From positions 805,884 to 869,883 of the forward strand of contig MU008180.1 in the NCBI GenBank assembly GCA_010909165.1: a stretch of DNA of 64,000 nucleotides. The letters are read 5' to 3'. Below are positions 42,664 through 53,930 of the stretch, in pieces. Positions within the stretch are counted from its first letter, which is position 1; each line of letters starts with the position of its first letter. A program made the translations under genes and the position numbers. A model generated the notes under the pieces. The model was not told the DNA's origin. It did no database searches and saw only the letters and a program-made list of their open reading frames with translations. The stretch comes from Anthoceros angustus (Eukaryota; Streptophyta; Anthocerotopsida; Anthocerotales; Anthocerotaceae).

Positions 42664-44139
42664 ATGGCCAACAATGTGGAAGGCAGTAGGGTGCAAGAAG
42701 GGGACCAAGATGAGGAGAGACTATCTCTTCTAGTTGTTTTTGTGGAAAATAAAGCTGAAGGCGCTAGGGCATCAAAGAAAGATGACATGGATGCTGCTTT
42801 GTGGAGTAGATTGCCAACTGATATCTTGACGCATGCTATGGCATTAAAAAAAGATGACATGGACGCTGCTTTGTGGAGTACGTTGCCAAATGATATCTTG
42901 ACGCATGTGCTTACTCGAGAACTACCTGTCAACAGTTGCTTGCGGTTTCGATGTGTTTGTAAGGAGTGGAGACACATGCTCTCGGGTTCTAACTTCAAAA
43001 GAACCATGTTATGTGGTTTGCATTATTCTACTTGTCGTAAAAATACTTCTAGAGTTGAAAGGTCTTCACGTCTCATAAAGGAGGCGGAGAGAATGTCATC
43101 CTTGCTTTACGCTCCAGGATCGATTATGAAAATGCACATGCACGAGATAAGCCTGTGTTTCCTACCTCCTATGAATTATAAGCTTTTGAGCTCGGATAAG
43201 GGTTTGCTCCTATTAGAAGGAACGGAGAATAACTATGATTGGAAAAATCATCAGGATGTTTCCGATTGGGAAGATTTTCTTATCAAAAGACATTTATTTG
43301 TTTGCAATCCCTTGACCAAGTCATGGAAGCAGTTGCCTCCATTACCGGAAGTGAAAATCGAGGGAAACTTAAATTCTCCTTATACGGAAACCGATATTGG
43401 TTTGAACTCCATACAAGTGGATGCAACTACTAAAGCATACCAAGTTATGCACATGCAAGAACTTCTAGAATTGCGACGTATAGTATTGTTCCTTTATGAT
43501 TCAGAATACTCATCTTGGAAATATTGGGAGCATGTATTGGATGAGGATGAGGATGAAGATTATTCTTGCAAATTTCTTTTTTACGAAGGGGATATTATTG
43601 CTCTCAAGCGAAATTATACTACCGAAAGCTTCGAGACCTGGTCGGTGAAGGGGGGAGCCACGTTTCGTTACCTGGACATGCCTAACTATAGGCCATCAAA
43701 TTGTACTAAGTATTTCTGTGTGGAACAACAAGGTGATCATGTCATTGCAGCGGGTGCGCTTGAGGATGATTTTGGAGTAGGGATTTGGAAGCTCAGTCAT
43801 AAGTGGAGAGAATGGAACCTTGTATCCACCATTAAGTTCGAGGGTCGACTCTACCATCCCAAAAGACACTCACACATTGCTAGTAAGAGGGAGTTTTCTT
43901 TTCAAATGATGTGTGCTGTGGGAGATGTCATCTTCATCAAATTTCTTGTAAAGTGGGATTCGGATCCATCTTTCCCTCAGGCTCACTTATGGCCAAACAA
44001 GGAGACAGAAGGGTTCTTTGTCTTCTATACCAACACTCAGACTTGGTCTCTAAATTGGCCAGCTAAACATTGCTGTACATTGCCATTTTTTCGCCCTCCA
44101 GTTTGGTTTGAGCCTAATCTACTAGTGTCCCAGGTGTGA
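42664..44139 (+). CDS. F-box protein with duplicated F-box N-terminus and F-box-associated domain
   Basis: Likely substrate-recognition subunit of an SCF ubiquitin ligase. A single exon of 491 residues starting ATG at 42664. Residues 68-105 are the F-box (ALWSTLPNDILTHVLTRELP, then RFRCVCKEWRHML). Residues 38-61 and 62-85 are a 24-residue direct repeat, so the first half of the F-box (KKDDMDAALW, LPTDILTH) occurs twice. After it comes a beta-rich region resembling the plant F-box-associated/kelch type (LFVCNPLTKSWKQLPPLP, FLYDSEYSSWKYWE, GIWKLSHKWREWNLV), probably a propeller. An acidic DEDEDEDY run sits near residue 295. The substrate is unknown. Confidence 0.88.
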   Translation: MANNVEGSRVQEGDQDEERLSLLVVFVENKAEGARASKKDDMDAALWSRLPTDILTHAMALKKDDMDAALWSTLPNDILTHVLTRELPVNSCLRFRCVCKEWRHMLSGSNFKRTMLCGLHYSTCRKNTSRVERSSRLIKEAERMSSLLYAPGSIMKMHMHEISLCFLPPMNYKLLSSDKGLLLLEGTENNYDWKNHQDVSDWEDFLIKRHLFVCNPLTKSWKQLPPLPEVKIEGNLNSPYTETDIGLNSIQVDATTKAYQVMHMQELLELRRIVLFLYDSEYSSWKYWEHVLDEDEDEDYSCKFLFYEGDIIALKRNYTTESFETWSVKGGATFRYLDMPNYRPSNCTKYFCVEQQGDHVIAAGALEDDFGVGIWKLSHKWREWNLVSTIKFEGRLYHPKRHSHIASKREFSFQMMCAVGDVIFIKFLVKWDSDPSFPQAHLWPNKETEGFFVFYTNTQTWSLNWPAKHCCTLPFFRPPVWFEPNLLVSQV

Positions 44140-44932
44140 CAAATATACAGGGTACTAGTTCAACAAGATGCAAGCTTAGCAAAAGAGAACCCACCTTGCT
44201 AGTTGCTCAACTTGGCTTTTATTCCATTGTTGTTATGGGTGTTAAAATTGAGTCGTCGTTTAGGAGTTCTTCTCACAGCTCAAGTGGTTATATATGTTTT
44301 TCTTATTAGTTTGTAAGTTATTTTATTTTTATGTACCTAAAACATTATTGCTATCTGGGAAGGGTTCATATCCAACTAAATTGGTCTGCAATTTTAATAT
44401 TAATGCAGGAAATCAAACCAATGTAACCTGTCGAAAATGATTATTCATGTTTATGACACGTTTTCATTTTCAAATTGCATTCGTTCAATCTATACATATA
44501 GTTCGCAGTTAAACTATGTATGAACAAACTTATCGTTACAACATTGTGAAGCTGGTGTTGGCGAAGCATCTTGGAGCGATCAGTGTTGTATATATATCGC
44601 TTATAGATTGTCATCAAATATGACTGAATTTGAAGGAGGAAATACTAATTAAGTCAGAATAGTGTTTGAAATAGAAATGCACCTTTTGTTTTAAATTTAC
44701 ATGAATCTCAAAATTTACTAAGTAGTTTGTTAAATTTTCGAAACTTCCAAGATACTTATTTGAGAAGCTTGTACTATGCTATGGGTGATGTCATCCGTGA
44801 GTGTGCAGATGCACGTCCATTTGTGTAAGAGCTGGAGTAAACACATGTGCCTGGATCTGGTACTAAACGTCAACTAGTCAAAAAGAAGAATTGCCTGTTC
44901 TTCTTCTCATCCTGCAATTATTACTCATTCGG
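44140..44932. other. No gene seen
   Basis: AT-rich 3' flank of the F-box gene. No frame or repeat worth naming. Confidence 0.5.
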
Positions 44933-45137
44933 AAACTCGTACTCTACAAACTTCGCTCTCCAAACTCGCTCTGCAAACAAACTTAGCTTTGCAAACAACC
45001 TGCAAACTTCACTCTGCAAACTTCGCTCCGTAAACCTCGCCAAACTTCGCGCGCTCGGCAAACTTTCGCTTTGCAAACTTCACTCTGCAAATTTTGCGTC
45101 TTGTGCTACAAACTTCAAACCCTAAACCCTAACTTCT
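44933..45137. repeat. Low-complexity array of a 14-bp word with a telomere-like end
   Basis: Irregular reiterations of a word of the form CTCTGCAAACTTCG or TTTGCAAACTT over about 180 bp, ending in AAACCCTAAACCCTAAC, which equals about two and a half plant telomere units. The array is diverged and unit lengths vary. It is short for an interstitial telomere and may be an ordinary AAACTTCG-type simple repeat. Confidence 0.65.
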
Positions 45138-45670
45138 TGAAACGTCCCTCACAGACCTTACCTAAAACCATATCAATTTGCTTTTCAATGCATCTATTTA
45201 TTAAACGCACTGCACCCCTTGCATAACAATCCATCATAGAGCACAAACATGCTAAATCAACGCAAAAAGATATAACCTTGCCCTTGCGTGACTATTTTTT
45301 TATATTTTATTTAATAAATTTCATTCCACTAATGTTTTTTGACCTTGAAGTGTAGGGATGTCGCTCGACCACTGTACCTAGTGATTTCTCGAGTGCAACC
45401 CCCAGTACTCCAGTCAAAAGCTGCCTCTCGCTTGTGGCCTGGAACACCGAAAAACTAGAGTAGCAAGGTTAACAAGATTAAAACACCACTCCCGACAACC
45501 CTATGCCAATCATGACATGATTCTTAGAATACCTGGACGATGAGCAAGGTAGCCACACAGGCATCCATGAAGTCGGACATTTATAACTTCATGTCGATCA
45601 TGCCATAAGGTTGCTCCACACAAGCTTAGGCTAAGCGCTTTTGTACTTGAATCAGTTGCAGGCGCATGCT
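45138..45670. other. No gene recognised
   Basis: Intergenic sequence between the simple repeat and the direct-repeat-flanked segment. No supported feature. Confidence 0.45.
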
Positions 45671-45849
45671 ACTGTACAGGTTATCCCTGCAACAAGCATT
45701 GCCATCGAATCTCTTTCATTTGACTGAAATGCTAGGGAAATCTCAGGAGGCAACAGTGCAACCGCTTCAACGCCCATAGCAGCAGCTGTCCATCCCACTT
45801 CGACGCGCTTGGTACTTTTAGGTACGTCAACCGTAAATTCTAGAACTCG
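45671..45849. repeat. Left copy of a roughly 180-bp direct repeat
   Basis: Begins at CTACTGTACAGG and ends at CCGTAAATTCTAGAAC. The right copy is 46826-47008. Together they bracket exactly the copied PKG 3'-end segment, with one copy directly at each border. Confidence 0.75.
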
Positions 45850-46826
45850 GATATTGATAGAAATTGGGACGATATTTTTTAATCAGAGTATACTTTTTTG
45901 TTTACAAGGATGTCTTAGTCAGTTTTTTATCATGAAATTGAAGAAGATCTCTTCTCGTATTGTCTGGTAAATAGTCTTCCTTGCTGAGAAGCTTCGAGCA
46001 ATATCAAAGTGGTGTTATTATTATTTTTGGTTCACATTATGTTGGTGCAGCAAAAAAGCTATATTCGGTTAAGCTTGTCTACATTTAAAGAGACTATTTG
46101 ATAGGCTTGTCTTTGTATAAAATGTAAGTAGGGCATGTGTCACATGCATGGATTTTACGTAGAGATAGGTTTGTTTGTTGGTTCTTTTTTTTTGGCACGC
46201 TTTTCATGTTTTTCTTGTATTCCTCGTGTACTTTTCTTGGCAACTCGAAAAACTTTTTTATTGGCAACTTGGCCTTGATTTTCTTAGTCGACCATCGACG
46301 TCACCAGCCACTCGCCGCAAGAACGCATCCAACTACTGAGAGTGGACATGTGCCAAGCACCGAAAGCGATCCAACCGAATTAAGAACAAAATCTACGACC
46401 AAATACAAGATAGGATAGAGCATGAAAATGGTAGCCTTCCTCAACCAGGAGAGCAAGAAGACAACGAACAGAAACTAAAGGGTATTATCTTTGCAGTCGA
46501 TGTTTTGTTGCACTTCCTTGCTAATTAAGTTGCAGCTACATCCTATAATTTCAATTCCATATTTTTGTAAACAACCTCGAATTTAAGTAGAAAACTATGG
46601 AGCCACGCATTGATGACTTCATGGGAGGAAGTCGTCTTCATGACGACCCCAAAAGACTTGTTAGTCAAACAGTTGACGCAATTGTTTTTGGAGGTGATGA
46701 AAATTACACCAAGGCTGAGATTGACACTGAGGACGAGGGTCGAAGTTGCGACGAGAAATTTCAAAGAACTGCATGGGCAAATGCCATTCGCATCCGCTTG
46801 ATTTGTATCGGGGATGCAGGCATGCT
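45850..46826 (+). repeat. Segmental duplication, copy B: displaced PKG 3' end plus downstream
   Basis: Repeats 35776-36800 in the same orientation. It starts inside the last kinase exon (IDRNWDDIF, stop now TAA), so no kinase domain precedes it. It includes an 88-residue frame at 46597-46863 (MEPRIDDFMGGS, then VDAIVFGGDENYTKAEID) that is intact here but shifted in copy A. It also includes a basic stretch with coding character upstream (RKRSNRIKNKIYDQIQDRIE, about 46350-46420). These may be exons of an unrecognised gene carried by the duplicated segment. Confidence 0.85.
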
Positions 46827-47008
46827 GATGTACAGGTTGTCCCTGCAACACGCATTGCCATGAAATCTCTTCCATTTGACTGAGATACTGGAGAAATCCT
46901 TGGAGGCAACGATGGAACCACTTCACCGCCCATAGCAGCAACTGTCGATCCCAGTTCGAAAGGTCGGTAGTTTTAGGTCAAGCAACCGTAAATTCTAGAA
47001 CTGCAAGC
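46826..47008. repeat. Right copy of the roughly 180-bp direct repeat
   Basis: Shares with 45671-45849 the blocks GTACAGGTT, CCCTGCAACA, TTTGACTGA, CATAGCAGCA and CCGTAAATTCTAGAACT in order, with small indels. It starts where the similarity between PKG-tail copies A and B ends. Confidence 0.75.
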
Positions 47009-47289
47009 TTCGAAAGGGTCTCATCTCCATCTGTCAATGCCTGCATGTGAAGAAGGGTGAGCCGGGCTAATGAAGTCGGTTGAGCGGGATGACCATATCT
47101 CAGTCGTAGTCTCAACCCTACTAGAAAGGCCAGCCTATGTTCCAGTCATTGTTGTGATTTTATGTTACACTTCCAAATTGCAACATGCTTTGGTGGCTTG
47201 GTATTAATTTTATCACTTCTTTGCCCAAGTGATGGCACAATCTTGACACGAACTTGGCTCTCTCGTCTATCATCTCACCCTCATAACTA

Positions 47290-49546
47290 TACCCCCTCTC
47301 TCATATGGATTGTTTATGAATTCCCACATGCAATTGCAACATGACTGTAACAAGGAGCCCCTAGCCTTTTGTCTTCGGTACAGTAAAAGATTGGAGGCCC
47401 TCCTCCATGTCCAAGTCAACGAGTGCCCTCTGCTCGTCTTCAAGGCCTTTCCAAGTGTGAACCTCGAGCACAAAAGTCTGGAGTCATCTAGAAGTTTCTT
47501 CAGGTCTTCCATGTCTTTCACTTGCTGCACACAACAAGCAAGTGAAAACTCAGAACAATTAGGGGGGAGTGATGGGGGCGCCCGCATGCCAACGCCCTCA
47601 GCCACATCTATGTGCAAGAAGTGGAGAAATCAATACCTTGCCCTCAAATGCCGTCTTGAATCTTGCAATGACCTCATCTGACGAGTGATGAGGATATTCT
47701 TGTCTAACTTGCTCAAATGATTGACAGCCCAAGTGCTTTGCCAGTGCCACTCGAATCACATGAATTTTTTTGCGGAGAGTAACCTCTTTCGCCAGCAAAT
47801 TTAGGTCTCGTAGCCCTGTCAAGACCTTTTCAATCGTACTTATTACCATTTGCTGGCCACTCTCCCCCGGTGGGATGCCCTGGAAGCTTTTCCATGGTTT
47901 GCCATGCATCTCTTTAGGCTTGACAAAGACACTGTCCATGGCCTTTACCTCATCTATCGCCTTACCTTTCTCCTTGCTCTTCTTGCTGGTGCCTATTGCA
48001 ACATGTTTCGCCTGTTATGGGAGCTCCATGGCCTCCCACTTGCTAAAGATATTGTCTACATTTGCCCAAACTTTCCCTTCTAACAAGGTGGACAACAGGA
48101 CCCATATTCTTGTTCATCCTCTCGACCCATATTATTGTTCCATAATATATTGGGTTCCATAATATATTATTGTTCATCCTCCCGACCCTCATTGTCTTCG
48201 ATGAGGCCCAACACCTTGTACAAGTTGAATTTCCAGTTCATGGTCATGTTCAGACCATCCCGCTTCGCGATTTGCAACTCATCTCTATTAGATACCTCAC
48301 TTGCTCAATGACGTTCATCTTCCTCCTCTTGTCGGACATGGTGTTGTGGTTAGTGGCCAAAACTCTCATCTCCGTAGCGGTAAGTCCACAATACCCATGA
48401 GCTTCAATCCACAGGAACCTCGCCTTTCCTGGTGATATGTCCGCAAGGTGCTTTATAGCTGCATACATTGGTCCCTCCAAGCACACCCATAACATACTTC
48501 TTAGCCCGAAACTTCTTCCAGTCCAGGCGTTCAATATCAATCACTGCAATCTTCTAATCAATCATGCATAAAAGGGGCATTGCACTTCTTCCTCAATCCT
48601 TCCCTTTGATATTATCCGAGCAAGGTAGTTTGCCCAGGCCTCATTAACCCTTCTGATTTGTGCATATGGAGTAAGGAAGGATGCAGAGCGCAGATACTCC
48701 AACTTTACCAAGACAATCTCCGCTACCACCTTCTTTGCATATGCCAAATCCTTGATACTTGTAAGATAGTCCTCATCCAAAGCGGATGCCTCTAGCCTTT
48801 CCTCATCTGTTGGGATGTTGGGATGAGGGTTTCACTATATGAGGGTTTCACTATTCGCTTCCTCTTCTTCCTACCCTCGTTATCTTCCGGTCCCTCATTT
48901 TGCGTCGAGGTACCGCGGGCTGCCGAACCGCTTCCTCTTCCCGCACTCCCGGGAAGATGTCCTGCCTCAGCCTCCTTCAAGAGGGCAAGCATGCCGGGCA
49001 TCTGGCCTCACATCACACGCCCAACCCGACGACGCCGGGTGGGCCTTTCGACCGCTGGAGGTTTGGTCTTCCATTGCCCGCGACTCATCTAGAGCGTAAA
49101 AACTCATTTATGGCATCACCATAAGAGGCTGGGTGACACCTACGTTGCGAGGTTCCCTCTGGAGCGCCGGCATACCGGCACCCGGCATCCAGAACTCCTT
49201 CGTAGCCCTCCATGAACCACGCAGCTTGAGGGGTACACAGTTCTCGGCTTTCTCGAAGAGGAGAGAGGCCGCCGGCATGCTGGCGCTCTGCATCCACATC
49301 CGGGTTATATGCCACAGTGAGCACGAGCAAAGAAGCTCTTTCATGATCTGATGGGAAGGCTAGAATGTCGTCTGCATCCCTGTTCTCGTTTTCAGGATCC
49401 GAAAAGCCTTCATCAGAGGATCCAAGCAGTTCCGGGATGGGGCCATCTTCCTCGTCTTCAGGGCCAAACTCTGGCTCCGAAACTGCATGCACCAATCCAT
49501 GTGCTCCTTTCCCGAACTGTGGCAGACTCGTCCTCTGGTAGGACAT
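47290..49546 (-). pseudogene. Unrecognised minus-strand coding region, interrupted
   Basis: Successive minus-strand frames have clear protein character. 49546-49085 is acidic (EPEFGPEDEEDGPIPELLGS, DHERASLLVLTVAYNPDVDA). 49001-48792 includes a basic nuclear-signal-like RKKRKRIVKPS. 48780-48562 is helical (LDEDYLTSIKDLAYAKKVVA). 48540-48250 reads AIKHLADISPGKARFLWIEA. 47939-47598 reads TIEKVLTGLRDLNLLAKEVT. Frame changes between some pieces lack splice borders. A multi-exon gene or a transposon gene now decayed both fit. I do not recognise a family and give no function. Confidence 0.45.
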
Positions 49547-49769
49547 CTCCCTTCTGTGAATGATGATGGACTGTGTGATGGCTGCACACGGGCATCTAAA
49601 AACTGGCTAATCAAGGAAACGCAAAGAAGACACAGCGGCCCAGGCGGTTGACGCGCCTATAGCATCCTGCCTCCCGCAAGGATTGCCCACAGGTATGGAT
49701 GATTGTTTTGGTTCAATATGTTGCGCACTATGAACAAGATCATGGCGACTGTGCATCAGACATGCATAT

Positions 49770-49875
49770 CGCGACACCTTTTGCCATCGACATCGCACAT
49801 CGCACATTCTGCATCGACATCGACATTTGACATCAGACACCTTTGACATCGACATCGCCTGTGACATGCGACACT
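49770..49875. repeat. Degenerate GACATC / CATCGA hexamer tract
   Basis: About 100 bp built from variants of GACATC and CATCGACAT. A simple repeat without a clean period. Confidence 0.75.
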
Positions 49876-50116
49876 GACTGCTCGCTGCACACTTGCAGAT
49901 TAAAATTCCCTTCATCAATTTTGGGGAAATCTTCAAGACTTTTAAGCATTGAGGAACAGAAATGTTGGGTGTGGTACCTTGGTCTGGCAGGTGGAGGAGG
50001 AAGAAGGTTGTCCCAGCAGTCTCCTAAATTTCCACGTTCTGTGCTGCCAACTCCGCAGAACTTGAATCTTTACTGTACTATAGGCAATGTTAGGGGAGGT
50101 GGCAATCTTTGTGAAG

Positions 50117-50142
50117 ATGAGAAGAAGAAGAAGAAGAAGAAT
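50117..50142. repeat. (GAA)n microsatellite
   Basis: GATGAGAAGAAGAAGAAGAA and on to GAATTT: about seven to eight AAG units. Confidence 0.9.
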
Positions 50143-50749
50143 TTTATTTAAGCCCACTAAGAGTAACACCCCTCATCTGCTGCAGCCAAGAAGGAGCGTC
50201 CAAGTCTTCCCAATGCCCAGACCTCGCCAATTCACTCCACAAGAGACTTGCACGATTCTCAACGCCTCAACCTCACGACACGGACTAGGCTCCAAGTAGC
50301 CCGTCATTCATCGACGACTCAGGCCACCTCCGAGGTGCTCTTTATTATAAGAATACAACGATGGAATCGGCTATCTACGCCCAATCAAGCACGCCTTGAT
50401 TCCATGACAAGCTCACTAGCTAGCTCTCCACAGCTCTCTCAACACAGGCTTGCAACAAGACACTTGCCTCGCCTCTCAAAGAGTGAGTAACTTGTAACTT
50501 GTTCCTCAAAGCCCTTGCTCTAGCCCTTATATATCCCGCACGACCTTAACTAGGCAATGTTAAATCTAGGGATTCTGCACCACTAATCACTAAGAGTCCT
50601 CTAGGCAGTCTTCATTTGTGGTCAGCAATTCCTCTCTAACAAGAGATTGCAAGCATGCAACACATGCATCTTTCAATGGGCTACTAACTTAGCTTTTTAC
50701 CTTTTTCAATTTCACCTTTCTACCTTGTTTCACCAGTGCATTTCCTCCC

Positions 50750-51330
50750 CCCGAAGATGTCATTGTCCTCAATGACCTCCGTAACGCGAGATCATCCATG
50801 ATCCTTGTTGCACATCTTCAAGTGAAACCTTATGATCCGATAACCACAAGCCTTACCAGACACTGCACATTACCACCGATGAGGCACTTCTCTCTCAGAA
50901 TTCAACAATTTCCAGCACCATGATTGTGTTGAACCGTGACATATAATCCTTCCTGCTCATATCTTCATTCTCTTCGAAATCACAAATGGTTTCAAAGAAA
51001 GAGACATGAAACACATTATGAGAGAAGATCCATTCAGTAATCGTAGTTTGTAAGCCACATTTCCAATGCGCTGTAACTACGAAAGGTCCTCCATACTTAG
51101 GCCTTAACTTTGAGGTCACCTTGTGGTAGTGGGAAATTCTTCAATTTCACCCACACCTTGTCTCCTACTTGAAACTCTCTTGCCGCTGTCAAGAAACTTC
51201 TTTTGTCCCGAGCCTTGGCCAATATCTTCTTAGCAACTTATGCCGGCCCTTAATCGCTCAATGAATTCATGGGTTCTCTTGCCTCAAACACGCCAGCATT
51301 CAACATGGAAACTACGTCCATTGCTTCACC
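50750..51330 (-). pseudogene. Ty3/gypsy polyprotein C-terminal fragment, copy 1
   Basis: On the minus strand KLRPKYGGPFVVTAHW, then SHNVFHVSFFETICDFEENE, is the classical end of a gypsy integrase (linker to the GPF box, then the HVSxL box). EVIEDNDI follows further downstream. The frame is broken and no reverse transcriptase is attached. Confidence 0.7.
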
Positions 51331-52399
51331 CCATCCGAAAAGGTGTGTAGCCCGTGAGCTATGTACGTGTTATTATAACAAAATTCCGTGATCCTCAAGA
51401 TGATTACTCGGGCCTCACCGGGTCCATCCACATACATGGGTCTTAGCACGGTTAGGTATACCACATTTTGTGACATATGCAAATGTGCAATATGCATATA
51501 CCCCAAGTTTCGATTATCCAATATTTATATAGTTTGAAGTTAAGTCAAACGTGAACATGTCATGTACAAATTTAACTTGGGAACCGAAAATGCTTGGCGT
51601 GAAGGTGTGGCGGTGCTTCATCTTCACGCTGGAGCTCTTCGAGGCGTCCGCTATCGACCATCGACATTTGGAGTGTTCACGGAAGGGAGGAGGGTGCCCA
51701 CGAATGAGGTCCCCACGCTTAGAGGCCGTGTGCACGGCGGAAGGGAGAACGGCAATCACCGGGAGGATACAAGTTCGCAGCCACCAACTGCAAGGTGCGA
51801 GGTTGCTCAAGCCGCATTCATCGGGTTTAGGGTTTTGCGCTTGCGCCATGGTCCCGCCCGACTACATCTGCCCATCAGGGAAACGCCCACCCAGGAGCTC
51901 GGAAGCTACGCGGATGCCCTCCGTGTACTACATGTTTCCTAGTGGGTGAGGTGGTAATCGTGACGTGAGGAGTGTTTTGCGCTCAAGGGGAGGCACCTCC
52001 ACCGCATGTCCCGAGGCCTGTGGAGCCCTCCCGATCAGCGGCTTCACGACATGGGCCTTGTCCGCACGGCGAGGGTCGCGGATGGCGGAGGACGAGGGGG
52101 AGGCGATGGTCGCTGAGGCATGCCTCCGAGGGGCATGCCGGGTCACGACCCAGAGTTGTAGCCGCCGAGGCAAGGGCGAGCCTGGTGATGGAGGCCGCCG
52201 CAAAGACGCGTGATGGCCTCGCTAAAGAAGAAGGCCCGCCACCGAGGTGGCTGTGTTCATAGTGATGTGGAGGCATGCAACACATGCATCTTCTTAGCAG
52301 GCACTACTAACAGCTTTTTACCTTTTAACTTTTCACCTTTCTACCTTGTTTCACAGTGCGTTACTCTCTCCCCCTTTGGGAAGATGTCATTGTCCTCAA

Positions 52400-52970
52400 T
52401 GACCTCCGATTAGAGATCATCCATGATCCTTGTTGCACATCTTCAAGTGAAACCAGACGATCTGCATAACCACGAAGCCTTACGGATACTACGGTACATT
52501 ACCAGATGGCACTTCTCTCTGCAGAATTCAACAATCTCCCATGAGACCATGATTGTGTTGAACCGAGGATGACATAATCCTTCTTTCATATCTTCATTCT
52601 CTTCGAAATCACAAATGGTTTCACAAAGAGACATGAAACACATTATGAGAAGATCCATTCGAACAGCTGTGGTTTGTAAGCCACATTTCCAATGCGCTTG
52701 AACTACGAAGGTCCTCCATACTTAGGCCTTAACTTTGAGGTCGCCCTTGTGGCGTGGGAAATTCTTCAATTTCACCCACACCTTGTCTCCTACTTGAAAC
52801 TCTGCCTCTTGCACTGTGCACTGTCGGCCAAACTTCTTTTGCACATGAGCCTTGGCCAATATCTTCTTAGCAACTTCATGGCCCTTAGCGCTCAATGAAT
52901 TCACGTGGTTCTCTTGCTGCTTTGTCTCAAACACGCTAGCATTCAACATGGAAACTACGTCCATTGCTTT
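52400..52970 (-). pseudogene. Ty3/gypsy polyprotein C-terminal fragment, copy 2
   Basis: FQVGDKVWVKLKNFPRHKGD on the minus strand (about 52810-52735) is the integrase C-terminal box preceding the GPF box. It belongs to the second copy of the tandem duplication and keeps more of the integrase end than copy 1 (QENHVNSLSAKGHEVAKKIL upstream). Interrupted and non-functional. Confidence 0.72.
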
Positions 52971-53930
52971 GTTACATCATACGAAAGGTGTGTAGCACAA
53001 TGGAGCTATATGATGTTATTATAACAAATTACGCATCCTCAAGATGATTACTCCGAGTCTATTTGGTCCATCACGTACATGGGTCTTACTTGCGGTTATA
53101 CCACATTTTGTGACATATGCAAATGTGCAATATGTCTTTGCATATACCCCAAGTTTCGATTATCCAATATTTATATAGTTTGAAGTTAAGTCAAATTTGG
53201 AGCGTGAACATGTCATGTTATGCTGAACTTGGGAGCCCGAAAGTACCGCTTGCGTGAAGGTGTGAGGCTTCATCTTCACGCGGGAGCTCTTGACGTCCGG
53301 CACTATCGACCATCGACATTTGGAGTGTTCACGGGAAGGGAGGAGTGCCCGGCTGACGCAATGAGGGTCCCACGCTTAGGCGAGCGAGCCAGCGGAAGGA
53401 GAGCAGGCAATCGCCGGGAGGAGCAAGTTCGCAGCCACCAATCGCAAGGTGCGAGGTTGCTCAAGGCGCATTCAGCAGGGTTTAGGGTTTTGCGTTTCGC
53501 CATGGTCTGCTCGACTACATGCCTTGTGAAGCGCCCACCTAGGAGCGGAAGCTACGATCACGGATGCCCTCCGGGTACTACATGTTTCCTGAGTGGCGGT
53601 CCTCGTGGGTGAGGTGGTAATCGTGGCGTGAGGGTGTTTTGCGCTCAAGGGGAGGCACCTCCACTCGCATGTCCCGAGGCCCAGCTTGGAGCCCTCCCTC
53701 GAGCCCAGGCGTGGCTTGGGGCCCGACATGGGCCTTGTCCGCCTGGCTGCGGATGGCGGAGGGCGAGGCGAGGCCTAGGCGATGGCGCAGGCATGCTGCT
53801 TGAGGGCATCTTGGTCGATCGACCCGAGTTGTGGCTGCTCGAGGCAGGGCGCACAGGTGATGGAGGCCGCCCGCTGCGGTGATGGCCTCGCTAAAGAAGG
53901 CTGGCTCGAGGCGGTGTGTTTTCATAGTCG

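Larger units (their letters stand above)
50640..53930. repeat. About 1.65-kb tandem duplication, two diverged copies
   Basis: Copy 1 runs from about 50640 to 52240 and copy 2 from about 52265 to 53910. Anchors: GCAACACATGCATC at about 50657 and 52278; TATAGTTTGAAGTTAAGTCAAA at about 51530 and 53175; GATGGCCTCGCTAAAGAAG at about 52212 and 53880. The offset drifts from about 1620 to about 1670 because of many 1-6 base indels. Each unit has a left half with Ty3/gypsy integrase remnants and a GC-rich right half of unknown nature that includes GGGTTTAGGGTTTTGCG. Confidence 0.85.
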
